Shown: positions 1 through 7,786 of the stretch, in pieces
Layout of the letters: every line of letters starts with the position of its first letter
Numbering within the stretch: position 1 is the first letter of the stretch
Assembly (NCBI GenBank): GCA_023395775.1
Contig: JAEWYA010000184.1
Coordinates: 1-12,321 of the forward strand
Direction: 5' to 3'
DNA: 12,321 nucleotides
Origin: Bacillota bacterium
GTDB taxonomy: Bacteria; Bacillota; Clostridia; Oscillospirales; Oscillospiraceae
Program-made: the position numbers and the translations under genes
The notes under the pieces: generated by a model
Told to the model about the DNA's origin: nothing
Database searches by the model: none
Seen by the model: the letters and a program-made list of their open reading frames with translations, nothing else

Positions 1-3000
1 GATGGACACCACTCTGGCGGCGGAATCCTCCGCGGACCCCCGGCTTCTTGCCGGCTATCCGAAGATCCCCGATCTGGCCCCCGTCTCCGCCAAGGGCCTG
101 ATGCGCACCAATAAGTCCGGAACACTATACTGGGCCCTTACCTCCGTGACCGACGGGTCTGTGGGAGAGGCGGACCTGCTGAAGCCCACCAACAACACCA
201 ACATCGTAAAAAGTGGAAATATGAAGGCCGCTGCGTCCAACACGGATTACAGCGCTGCCGTCTCCGGCCTCACCTCCGACGGGTCTTACTACTTCTCCGC
301 CATGCTGGTGGACGCCCGGGACCAGCGCAGCCCGGTCAAGACCGTCTCCTTCAGCACCCCGGACAATACCACTCCGAACTTCGCCACGGGCTATCCCTAC
401 ATGTCCAAGATCACCAGCAATTCCGGCGACGTCACCGTGATGCCCACCAAGACCTGCCGGCTTTACTACGCGCTGCTGCCCAAGAACGCCACCGCCCCCA
501 CCGACAAGGATTTTAAGGCAAACGCCGTATCCGGCAATCTGGGCTTTGGCTCCCGGGACGTGACAAAGAACGTGTCCGACACCTTCCGCGTCAATCGCAA
601 CGCGCTGGATGAGCTGGGCAGCTATGATCTGTACCTTTGGCTCACCGATGTGGACGGGGCGCACAGCTCCGCCGTGAAGAAGGTCTCCTTCACCACCATC
701 GACGGTACGCCTCCCAAATTCGTCTCCGGTCCCACTGTCAACTCCATCAAGGAGACCTCCGTGGGGATGGCGGCCACACTGGACGAGGTTGGCACCATCT
801 ACTGGGTGGCGGTAAAAGAGGGCGAGGAATATCCCAAGCCCATGAATGGCCAGACCACCAAGCCCGAGCTGACCAGCGACGCCGCCAAGCTTCAGGTGGC
901 CAACGGCATGAACGCCCTGAAATCCGGCAAGGTGAGCGCCACAGCCAATAAGGACACCGCCATCAGCATCACCGGACTCACCACGGAGACGTCCTACGAC
1001 GTATACTACGTGGCTCAGGACAAGGCCGGAAACTACTCCGCCGCGGTGGGTAAGATGACCATCCACACACTGGATACGAACCCGCCCACCATTACCCAGG
1101 AGTTCAACCGCACCAACGACGCGGCGGGGGCCTCTCCTCGGGCGGACACCGATATCAACATTGTGTTCAGCGAAAGCGTGCAGGACAGCGAAAAAAGCCA
1201 GAAGCTGCTGGAAGTTTATCAGCAAAGCTTGGCCAGCAAGGATACCTCCGACCTGGCAGCCCTTCTGAGCCGTACTATTCAGCTCTATAGCGCCGACGTG
1301 ACTCCCGCCGTGCCGGTGGCGGACCGGAGCAGCGACAGCGTTGCCAACTGGGTAATCGACTATCGCAAGGCCACCGTTACCACCAAGGACGGGAAGATCA
1401 TCGTCACCTTTAAAACGGACTCGGATAAAACCAAATCAGCGCTGAATCTGCAAAGCGGCAGTAAATACTACTTCCAGATTCAGAACATCGCCGACACCTC
1501 TACCAATAAGAACATTATCAAGCCCAACCCCACCAAACTGGACACCTTTACCACCGTGTATGCCCAGGTGAATCTGACCTCCGCTCCATCCAGCGGCACG
1601 ACGGTTGAAGATGGCAACGTCAATAGCGTCAATTTTGACATGTCTATTACCGTAGTGCCGGTCTCTACGAAAAATGCCTCCAACAGCGTAAAATATGACA
1701 TTCTGTTCCGCACAGCCTCTCAGGTCTCTTTTAAGCTCTATACCCGGGAGGGCGAGGCCGGGAACTGGACCGTGGTAAACAGCGAAACCACCACCGCTTC
1801 GCTGAACCCCTCCGTGGACGGTACTGTCCGCGGCATCAGCTACTCCCGGCACTTTCTGGAGAAAAACACTGACGGTACTGTTGCCTTTAGCCAATTGAAT
1901 CTATTGGACAAAAGCAGGGAGTTTGGCATCAAGTTTACCTCGTTGGATGGCAGTACTGACTCCAAGATCTGGAACGGCAAGGTGGAGATGGAGGTGCTGG
2001 TGGTGGCGGGCTCCAGTTATTCCGACCTGAACAACTTGTCTCAGACCGACATTACCGACAGCGCCCTTTCGGATTATCTCCCGCCCAACGGCGCTCTCAC
2101 CCAGATAAGCTCGCCGACGAAGTACACCCTGCGCTGCATCTTTACCGACAGCACCGCCCCGGTCTTTCGTGAAAGCTCTCCGAAATTTGAACCCAGTGAT
2201 GTTTCTGCGGTCATGAATCTTTATCTTTCGCGAAACAGCGGAAAAATCTATTATGTGGTTGCTCCTCTAAGCCTGATTCAGCCTACTTTGGAGTCAGGTG
2301 ACGTAATAGACTCCACAGTGAAGTGGGCAGCACTTCCCGAAACCACCCAAACTACTGGGATATCTAAAAACTGGTGCTACAGCGCCAATCCTTCTGCCTC
2401 GGAAATCATGAATCCATCTTATTCTGATTCCCGAATCAAAATAGGCAGGCAAATTACATACTCTGGAAGCAACATGCCCATTTCTCTCCGCGATTTAGTG
2501 CCAAACACAGAATATTGTGTGTTTTTTGTCCTGCAGGGTGATTCCCAAAATGTATTCACCACAAGTCCCTATGTTTTTCGATTTAGGACCAGTGAGATTA
2601 CCCGGCCTGTTATCACCTTGCAGAATAGCAGCCCGTCCGTGTTGGTTTCCACGGATTCAACATCCGATGTCGATTATGTATTGGTGCGAAACGGCGCCGA
2701 AGGGTCTTTTCGAACAACCAAGATGATTAGTTGTATCGCCAATCCGAGCAATCTGTACAGTGACTTCACTGCGACTTATCCAACAAATTCTGATATGACC
2801 GTGCTGGACGCCATGAGTGAGACCGCCAAAGGTGCAAAATGCTCCGTGTTTGACAAGTATGCCGATGAAATTTATAAGAAATATTTTGCCGAACAAATCC
2901 GTTCTCTGGTTCCTGATGGGAAAGATGTCATGGCCCTCGGCTCTGTGCAGGTCGATGCCGACAAGTGGGTCACTGTAAATTGCGATGGTAATATGCAGGC

Positions 3001-3577
3001 TGGAGTCACGTATACGTTCTTTTGCGTAGGTAAAAGTATAATGGTTACCGATGGTTCCGGCGACGCTTTCCGCGCCATTCGCCCCATCGCCAAAAAAGAT
3101 ACTGAACCACCCATGATTGCAAGCTGTACTTTCTACCCGGCTACACCTATTAACCCCGGCGATCCCTGCACGGGTACGCTGAATATTTCGTTTACCAAGC
3201 CTCTTTACTATGTCACCGGTACCTCCCCTGATCAAACAACCGTTCCCATTGTAAATGCAGGAATTGGTAGCAGTGGCTATATGTCTACCTCCCTTGCCTT
3301 CTCTGAGTTAAGCCCCGGTGTTGTTTCCATTCATGGAACAGCTGCGAGTGCTGATCCTCCATTCACTCCGATTTCCGCCATAACCTTTGATATAACGAAT
3401 GCACGGGAAGGCGCCTATATCAAAAGCGGTGGTGAGGGATTGTTCTGCGATAAAAGTGGCAATCCCCAGACATCTAAACTAACCATTCTATTAAAGTACA
3501 TTCCAACAGGAACTGGAGATGGCAAGGTTATACCCTCCTTTGTTATCACTTCCTCTGCCTGGGACGCTACTAAATGA
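1..3577 (+). CDS. Large secreted multi-domain Ig/fibronectin-like surface protein (5' truncated)
   Basis: The reading frame is open from the left edge (base 1 ends a preceding codon) to a TGA at 3575-3577, giving 1191 visible residues. The ATG at base 2 has no visible ribosome site and falls inside a domain, so the true start is probably upstream. Numbering from that codon, three modules of ~115 residues (about 16-122, 123-236, 237-358) each have a 'LYYA/IYWV' strand near the start and a fibronectin-III-like end such as 'SYDVYYVAQDKAGN'. A Big_5-like segment follows (about 359-520, 'NPPTIT...INIVFSESV'), then a unique beta-rich region (521-717), further modules from 718 ('DSTAPVF'), and a second Big_5-like region near the end. 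I see no C-terminal anchor: no LPXTG, transmembrane segment or SLH domain, unless one lies in the missing N-terminus. The role is inferred to be structural or adhesive at the cell surface. Base composition drops from about 2160 onward. Confidence 0.8.
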   Translation, partial: MDTTLAAESSADPRLLAGYPKIPDLAPVSAKGLMRTNKSGTLYWALTSVTDGSVGEADLLKPTNNTNIVKSGNMKAAASNTDYSAAVSGLTSDGSYYFSAMLVDARDQRSPVKTVSFSTPDNTTPNFATGYPYMSKITSNSGDVTVMPTKTCRLYYALLPKNATAPTDKDFKANAVSGNLGFGSRDVTKNVSDTFRVNRNALDELGSYDLYLWLTDVDGAHSSAVKKVSFTTIDGTPPKFVSGPTVNSIKETSVGMAATLDEVGTIYWVAVKEGEEYPKPMNGQTTKPELTSDAAKLQVANGMNALKSGKVSATANKDTAISITGLTTETSYDVYYVAQDKAGNYSAAVGKMTIHTLDTNPPTITQEFNRTNDAAGASPRADTDINIVFSESVQDSEKSQKLLEVYQQSLASKDTSDLAALLSRTIQLYSADVTPAVPVADRSSDSVANWVIDYRKATVTTKDGKIIVTFKTDSDKTKSALNLQSGSKYYFQIQNIADTSTNKNIIKPNPTKLDTFTTVYAQVNLTSAPSSGTTVEDGNVNSVNFDMSITVVPVSTKNASNSVKYDILFRTASQVSFKLYTREGEAGNWTVVNSETTTASLNPSVDGTVRGISYSRHFLEKNTDGTVAFSQLNLLDKSREFGIKFTSLDGSTDSKIWNGKVEMEVLVVAGSSYSDLNNLSQTDITDSALSDYLPPNGALTQISSPTKYTLRCIFTDSTAPVFRESSPKFEPSDVSAVMNLYLSRNSGKIYYVVAPLSLIQPTLESGDVIDSTVKWAALPETTQTTGISKNWCYSANPSASEIMNPSYSDSRIKIGRQITYSGSNMPISLRDLVPNTEYCVFFVLQGDSQNVFTTSPYVFRFRTSEITRPVITLQNSSPSVLVSTDSTSDVDYVLVRNGAEGSFRTTKMISCIANPSNLYSDFTATYPTNSDMTVLDAMSETAKGAKCSVFDKYADEIYKKYFAEQIRSLVPDGKDVMALGSVQVDADKWVTVNCDGNMQAGVTYTFFCVGKSIMVTDGSGDAFRAIRPIAKKDTEPPMIASCTFYPATPINPGDPCTGTLNISFTKPLYYVTGTSPDQTTVPIVNAGIGSSGYMSTSLAFSELSPGVVSIHGTAASADPPFTPISAITFDITNAREGAYIKSGGEGLFCDKSGNPQTSKLTILLKYIPTGTGDGKVIPSFVITSSAWDATK
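2..1075 (+). repeat. Three tandem ~115-residue Ig/FN3-like modules
   Basis: The encoded protein repeats a module whose landmarks recur at similar spacing: a 'GYP' or 'GPT' opening, a 'GTLYWAL', 'CRLYYAL' or 'GTIYWVAV' strand, and a closing 'VSFSTPD', 'VSFTTID' or 'MTIHTLD' strand followed by 'TPNF', 'TPPKF' or 'NPPTI'. The repeats are diverged at the DNA level, so this is old domain duplication rather than a recent tandem array. A related copy, with 'GKIYYVV' and 'YVFRFRTSE', appears again after residue 718. Boundaries are approximate. Confidence 0.6.
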
Positions 3578-3590
3578 CCTTCGCATTTAA

Positions 3591-3596
3591 AAGGAG
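3591..3596 (+). promoter_or_regulatory. Ribosome binding site that fixes the start of the SLH protein
   Basis: AAGGAG lies 7 nt before the ATG at 3604. An in-frame ATG at 3574 overlaps the upstream stop codon (ATGA), but it has no such site and would put ten polar and basic residues ahead of a textbook signal peptide. The 3604 start is therefore preferred. Confidence 0.85.
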
Positions 3597-3603
3597 TTCG
3601 CAT

Positions 3604-6600
3604 ATGAACAACACATTTATTCGCAAGGTGGTATCCCTGCTGCTGGCTCTCCTGCTGTCCGTCTCCCTCGCCCTCCCCGCGGCGGCGGCGGGCGAGGACG
3701 GCAGTAACATAACTCCCCCGCCCATTACCGGCCTTAAGGTGACGCTCAACATCGGAAGCGATAGCATCGCTTTGGTCCCCAACACCGATACCACCCTGCA
3801 GGTGGCCTCGGTGACAGCGGACCCCGCCGGTGCCGTGCTGCCCACGGATTTAAAATATCAGTGGACTGCGGACAAAAACGTTATAGCGGTTACCCCCGAC
3901 GATGGCAGCGCGAAGCTTTCCACCGTGACCCCCGGAAAAACCAAGCTCACCGTTTTAGTTTACAGCGAATCCCAGCCCGCGATCAATGGCTCCGCGTCCA
4001 TTTATGTAATCTCGCCGGGCATCGTGCTGACCCCTGCCTCTTTGTCCCTCACCAAGCGGAACTCGGAACAATTGAACTACGAGATCTATGCGCCCGTCGA
4101 CTCCACCAGCACCCTCACCTGGTCCACAGCCAATGAATTCGTGGCCACCCTCTCCGGTACTTCCGATAACGCAAGAACGGTCACCGGCGTGGGCGCGGGC
4201 AGCACGACCGTCACTGCCACGCTCCAGATCGCCGGCGATTCCTCCAGCTTTTCCGATGACTGCGCCGTGACCGTTAACGAGGTCCTGGCAGAAACGATCA
4301 CTGGCTCTGCCAGCGCCGACGACCCGCTGTCCTTTTCCAACATTGCCGGCGACATCTCAGCTCAGTGCAGTCGGGTTTTGAACACCTCCCTCTCTTATGT
4401 CACCAGCCTCTCCGTCCCCACCTCCGCCGGGACGCTGTATTACGGCTACATCTCCGAGGGCGAGCCGGGCGCGGGCGTGGGTATCAACGAGAATTATTAC
4501 TATTACAACAGTAACGGGAACCGGCTGCTCACCGACGTGACCTTTGTGCCCAAGCCCGACTTTTCCGGCACCGCCAACATCAGCTATACCGCCTACAACA
4601 GTTCCGGTCAATCCTTTCAGGGGACCATAGCGGTCAGCGTTTCCGCCACCACCGGCATCACCTATTCTACCGTAGGCCGCAACCGGGTGGACTTCAACGA
4701 GAGCGATTTCAGCAATGTCTGCCAGTCCAGGACCGGCCATGAGCTGCAATACGTCTCCTTCTCTCTGCCCTCGTCCTCCAAGGGAACTCTGTTCTATAAA
4801 TACACCGGCAGCGACCTGGACAACAAAGTCACCTCCGGCACGGCATACTATCTCAGTAAAATTCCCCTGCTCTCCGACGTGACCTTTGTGGCCGCGAACG
4901 GGTACTCCGGCACCGTCACCATCTCCTACACCGGTCGGGACACCAACGGGAACTCCTTCAGCGGCTCGGTCTCCATTGTGGTATCCAGCAGTGCCGGCGG
5001 CAAAGGAAACATCAACTACTCCACCACGAAAAACCGGGAGGCGGAGTTCGACGCGGATGATTTTGACAATCTGTGTGAGGATGTGCTGGGCGTTCATCTG
5101 AGTTATATCCGCTTCGCCCTTCCCTCGTCCTCCATTGGAACGCTGTATTACAATTACACGTCCTCCAGCAGCTACGGCAGCAAAGTCTCCGCTTCCACCA
5201 ACTATTACCGCTCCTCTTCTCCCTATTTGGACAGCGTGTCCTTCGTCCCCGCCTCCGGCTGGACCGGAACGGCGGACATTGCTTTCACCGGATACGGAAC
5301 CAACAGCCAGCGTTTTACCGGCACCGTCTCCATTGAGGTGAGCTCCTCTTCCTCCTCCGGCAGTCTGACCTATTCCACGAAGAAGAACACCGCGGCACGG
5401 TTCGACGTGGATGATTTCAACGACTACTGCGACGACCAGACCGGCGAGCGGCTGAACTATGTTCGCTTTACGCTGCCCTCATCCTCCTATGGAACGCTGC
5501 GCTATAACTACTATTCCTCCGGCAGCACCGGCAGCACGGTCTCCTCCTCCAGCTACTACCGCTCCTCCTCGCCGTATCTGGACGATGTGTATTTTGTCCC
5601 CGCGTCCGGCTGGACCGGTACGGTAGACATCGCGTTTACCGGGTACAGCACCGGCGGACAGCGGTTTACCGGCACAGTCCGGGTCACTGTCCGGGACACC
5701 GGCTCCGGTGATATTGCCTATTCCACGAAGCAGGACACTCCGGTGAACTTTGACGCGGGCGACTTTGACGATGTATGCGAGGAAGAGACGGACCGGCATC
5801 TGAACTACGTCCGCTTTACCCTGCCCTCATCCTCCTACGGAACGCTGCGCTACAATTACAGCTCCTCCAGCAGCACCGGCAGCGCGGCCTCCTCTTCCAC
5901 CAGCTATTACCGCTCCTCCTCGCCTTATTTGAGCAACATCACCTTTGTACCCGCCTCGGGCTACACCGGTACGGTGAATATCAGCTTCACAGGCTACGAT
6001 ACCAGCGGCGAGCGGTTCACCGGCACCGTAAGCGTCACCGTGAAGGCCGCTGCCTCCGCCGGAATCATCTACTACACGGTTGCCGCCGGGAAGGCCCTGA
6101 CCTTTGACCTCAGCGTGTTTCAGAATGCGTGCAGCGCCCGGGGCGCCGGTACCTTTACCAGCGCTTCCTTCTCCCTGCCCTCTTCCGGCGCAGGTCAGCT
6201 GCGGTATCAGTATATTTCCGCCAGTGAACCTGGCACGGCCGTGGTCGCCGGGGTCTCTTATTCCGCCTCCGCCTCTCCGCTGGTCTCCGGCATCTCCTTC
6301 GTCCCCGCAGCGGGATATACCGGTACCGCCACGCTCTCCTACACCGGGCGGGACAGCGGCGGCGCCACCTATCCCGGCACCGTCGTCATCACCGTTACGG
6401 CAAACACCAAGTCCAGCTCCTTCACCGACATGGGCAATTACAGCTGGGCTAACTCCGCAGTGGAATACCTGTATGCAAACGGTGTGGTAAACGGCACCGG
6501 GAACGGCGGGTTCTCCCCGGGCGCGTCCATTACCAGAGGCAGCTTCATGCTGATGCTGAACCGCGCGTTCAAGTTCACCGCCTCCGGCGGCACGGGCTTT

Positions 6601-6957
6601 TCCGACGTGCCCAGCAGCAGCGTGTACGCCGACGCTATAAAGATCTCCCAGGCGCTGGGCATTGCCCAGGGCAGCGGCTCCAACTTCTACCCCACCCGGC
6701 CTCTCTCCCGCCAGCAGGCCGCTGTGTTTCTGGCTCGCGCCATGCGGGCCGACGGCTGGACTCTCACGGCGGGAACCCGGTCCGACATCTCCGCCTTCTC
6801 CGACAGCTCCGCCGTCTCCGACTACGCGGTGAGCGATCTGGCCGCCATGGTGCGTATGGGCGTCTTTCAGGGCGGTAGCGACGGGAAACTGAACCCCCAG
6901 TCCCCTCTCACCCGCGCACAGATGGCCGTAATCCTCTGCCGCGCAATCACTATTTAA
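3604..6957 (+). CDS. Secreted S-layer-homology protein with two Ig-like domains and six tandem repeats
   Basis: This 1117-residue exported protein most likely binds non-covalently to secondary cell-wall polymer through its SLH domains. Residues 1-29 are a signal peptide: basic 'RK', a long Leu/Val core and an 'AAA' cleavage site before Gly30. Two BIG2-like domains follow (about 40-138 and 139-227, the second with 'TVTGVGAGSTTVTATL'). Six ~117-residue repeats span about 230-934. Three SLH domains close the protein at about 940-991, 999-1050 and 1064-1117, each opening with 'F(T/S)D'. The usual TRAE signature appears as TRGS, SRQQ and TRAQ, so Arg is kept and Glu is not. The low-complexity Ser/Tyr patches ('YYRSSSPYL') are within the repeats. 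It lies 26 nt after the large surface-protein gene and 15 nt before a PilZ gene, so co-transcription is likely. The ligand or partner is unknown. Confidence 0.9.
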   Translation: MNNTFIRKVVSLLLALLLSVSLALPAAAAGEDGSNITPPPITGLKVTLNIGSDSIALVPNTDTTLQVASVTADPAGAVLPTDLKYQWTADKNVIAVTPDDGSAKLSTVTPGKTKLTVLVYSESQPAINGSASIYVISPGIVLTPASLSLTKRNSEQLNYEIYAPVDSTSTLTWSTANEFVATLSGTSDNARTVTGVGAGSTTVTATLQIAGDSSSFSDDCAVTVNEVLAETITGSASADDPLSFSNIAGDISAQCSRVLNTSLSYVTSLSVPTSAGTLYYGYISEGEPGAGVGINENYYYYNSNGNRLLTDVTFVPKPDFSGTANISYTAYNSSGQSFQGTIAVSVSATTGITYSTVGRNRVDFNESDFSNVCQSRTGHELQYVSFSLPSSSKGTLFYKYTGSDLDNKVTSGTAYYLSKIPLLSDVTFVAANGYSGTVTISYTGRDTNGNSFSGSVSIVVSSSAGGKGNINYSTTKNREAEFDADDFDNLCEDVLGVHLSYIRFALPSSSIGTLYYNYTSSSSYGSKVSASTNYYRSSSPYLDSVSFVPASGWTGTADIAFTGYGTNSQRFTGTVSIEVSSSSSSGSLTYSTKKNTAARFDVDDFNDYCDDQTGERLNYVRFTLPSSSYGTLRYNYYSSGSTGSTVSSSSYYRSSSPYLDDVYFVPASGWTGTVDIAFTGYSTGGQRFTGTVRVTVRDTGSGDIAYSTKQDTPVNFDAGDFDDVCEEETDRHLNYVRFTLPSSSYGTLRYNYSSSSSTGSAASSSTSYYRSSSPYLSNITFVPASGYTGTVNISFTGYDTSGERFTGTVSVTVKAAASAGIIYYTVAAGKALTFDLSVFQNACSARGAGTFTSASFSLPSSGAGQLRYQYISASEPGTAVVAGVSYSASASPLVSGISFVPAAGYTGTATLSYTGRDSGGATYPGTVVITVTANTKSSSFTDMGNYSWANSAVEYLYANGVVNGTGNGGFSPGASITRGSFMLMLNRAFKFTASGGTGFSDVPSSSVYADAIKISQALGIAQGSGSNFYPTRPLSRQQAAVFLARAMRADGWTLTAGTRSDISAFSDSSAVSDYAVSDLAAMVRMGVFQGGSDGKLNPQSPLTRAQMAVILCRAITI
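4291..6405 (+). repeat. Six tandem ~350-nt coding repeats (cadherin/Ig-like)
   Basis: Units start near 4291, 4654, 5005, 5359, 5707 and 6061, at intervals of 363, 351, 354, 348 and 354 nt. The protein consensus is roughly: Y(S/Y)T, F(D/N)xxDF, one Cys, L(N/S)Y(V/I)xF, LPSSSxGTLxYxY, a Ser/Tyr-rich stretch, PxLxxVxFVPASGxTGT, IxFTGYxxxGxxFTGTVxVxV. The 'FVP...G.TGT...(S/T)(Y/G)' half resembles bacterial cadherin-like or tandem-95 beta-sandwich repeats. Units 3-5 are most alike; units 4 and 5 share nearly identical DNA around 5473 and 5821. Units 1 and 6 are the most diverged. Confidence 0.88.
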
Positions 6958-6958
6958 A

Positions 6959-6964
6959 AAGGAG
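6959..6964 (+). promoter_or_regulatory. Ribosome binding site of the PilZ gene
   Basis: AAGGAG sits 8 nt before the ATG at 6973, inside the 15-nt gap after the SLH-protein stop codon. It shows independent translation initiation within a shared transcript. Confidence 0.8.
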
Positions 6965-6972
6965 CTGCTCCC

Positions 6973-7689
6973 ATGGCATTTACATCGACCGACTCGCAAA
7001 AGAAACCCGGGACATCTCAGCAAGCCTCCTCGGCGGAGCTGCGGGAAGCGGTTGGCCACCTGTGTGAGGTACGCAAACCCAACAACACGCTGGTCTTTTT
7101 GGGCCGGGTGCAGGGTTTGGACGGCAAAGCGCTGAGCGTCTGGCCCGCCGGAGGGCGGGAAGCTCCTCCCGTGATCTATAACGACGAATTCAAGCTGATC
7201 CTGCACGTTCCCCAGAAGCCCGCGCTGGTGTGGATGGGAAGCGTCTGCGGTAGCTCCCGCTCCTTCTGGAAGCTGGACAATCTTGTCAAATGCCACCGGA
7301 AGGAGCAGCGGGTCAATTTCCGCCAGCCGGTTTCCCTGCGGGCCAACGCGCTGTGCATCAACGCGATGTATCCCGACAGCCCCCGGGGAGAGAACCTATA
7401 TTACTCCCGGTTGTGCAAGGTGGTGGATGTGAGTCTGGGGGGTATTCAACTTCGGGGGCAGGATCACTATCGGCCCGGCGATCACCTGCTTTTGACAAAC
7501 CTCTGGCTGGATCACTCCCAGCCTCAGCCCTTTGTGTTCACCGTGCAGGTCCGCTGGGCTGAACAGATCAGCTCCGTGGAATGGCGGTTTGGCTGTTTCT
7601 TTGAGCTCATGAGCATCCGGGACGAAGACCGGCTGTGCGCCGCCATTCTCGAGCTGCAGCGCATGGATATCGCCAGCCACAGCAACTGA
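6973..7689 (+). CDS. PilZ-domain cyclic-di-GMP-binding protein (YcgR/MotI-like)
   Basis: This 238-residue cytoplasmic protein has no signal peptide or membrane segment. The C-terminal half is a PilZ domain with both c-di-GMP-binding motifs intact: RxxxR at 109-113 (RKEQR) and DxSxxG at 152-157 (DVSLGG), followed by the 'PGD' turn and a late 'RFGCFF' strand. Residues ~24-105 resemble the PilZN/YcgR N-terminal beta-barrel. That N-terminal barrel plus PilZ layout, and the length, match flagellar brakes such as YcgR of enterobacteria and MotI/DgrA (YpfA, 217 residues) of Bacillus subtilis, so motor braking is a fair guess. Its place directly behind two surface-protein genes raises the alternative that it controls surface-protein export or production. 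It is the last gene before the terminator at 7741. Confidence 0.85.
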   Translation: MAFTSTDSQKKPGTSQQASSAELREAVGHLCEVRKPNNTLVFLGRVQGLDGKALSVWPAGGREAPPVIYNDEFKLILHVPQKPALVWMGSVCGSSRSFWKLDNLVKCHRKEQRVNFRQPVSLRANALCINAMYPDSPRGENLYYSRLCKVVDVSLGGIQLRGQDHYRPGDHLLLTNLWLDHSQPQPFVFTVQVRWAEQISSVEWRFGCFFELMSIRDEDRLCAAILELQRMDIASHSN

Positions 7690-7740
7690 CTCACCACGGC
7701 ACAGGCGCCGCAGTGGCATGGGTTTCTAAGCATGAAGAGT

Positions 7741-7777
7741 AAAGAAAGCGGACTGCTGTTGGCAGTCCGCTTTCTTT
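7741..7777. terminator. Bidirectional intrinsic terminator between convergent operons
   Basis: A perfect 16-bp inverted repeat (arms 7741-7756 and 7762-7777) surrounds a 5-nt loop. The GC-rich inner stem is flanked by an A-rich left arm and a T-rich right arm (TTTCTTT), so RNA from either strand ends in a GC-rich stem followed by U-rich sequence. It lies 51 nt after the PilZ stop and 9 nt beyond the chemoreceptor stop on the other strand, so it can end both transcripts. Confidence 0.9.
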
Positions 7778-7786
7778 AAAATTCTT

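Noticed and set aside
125..1225. A 366-codon open frame on the minus strand opposite the large surface protein
   Set aside because: The translation is His/Gly/Val-rich with no domains. It is a high-GC shadow of the plus-strand Ig-like modules.
4291..6405. Regular repeats as a CRISPR array or non-coding satellite
   Set aside because: The period is ~350 nt, a multiple of three in every unit, and the repeats keep a continuous reading frame with protein-level conservation.
5827..7296. A 489-codon open frame on the minus strand opposite the SLH protein
   Set aside because: It is antisense to a clear secreted protein and to the start of the PilZ gene. Its Gly/Arg/Ala-rich composition is typical of the complement of high-GC coding repeats, and no known motif is visible.
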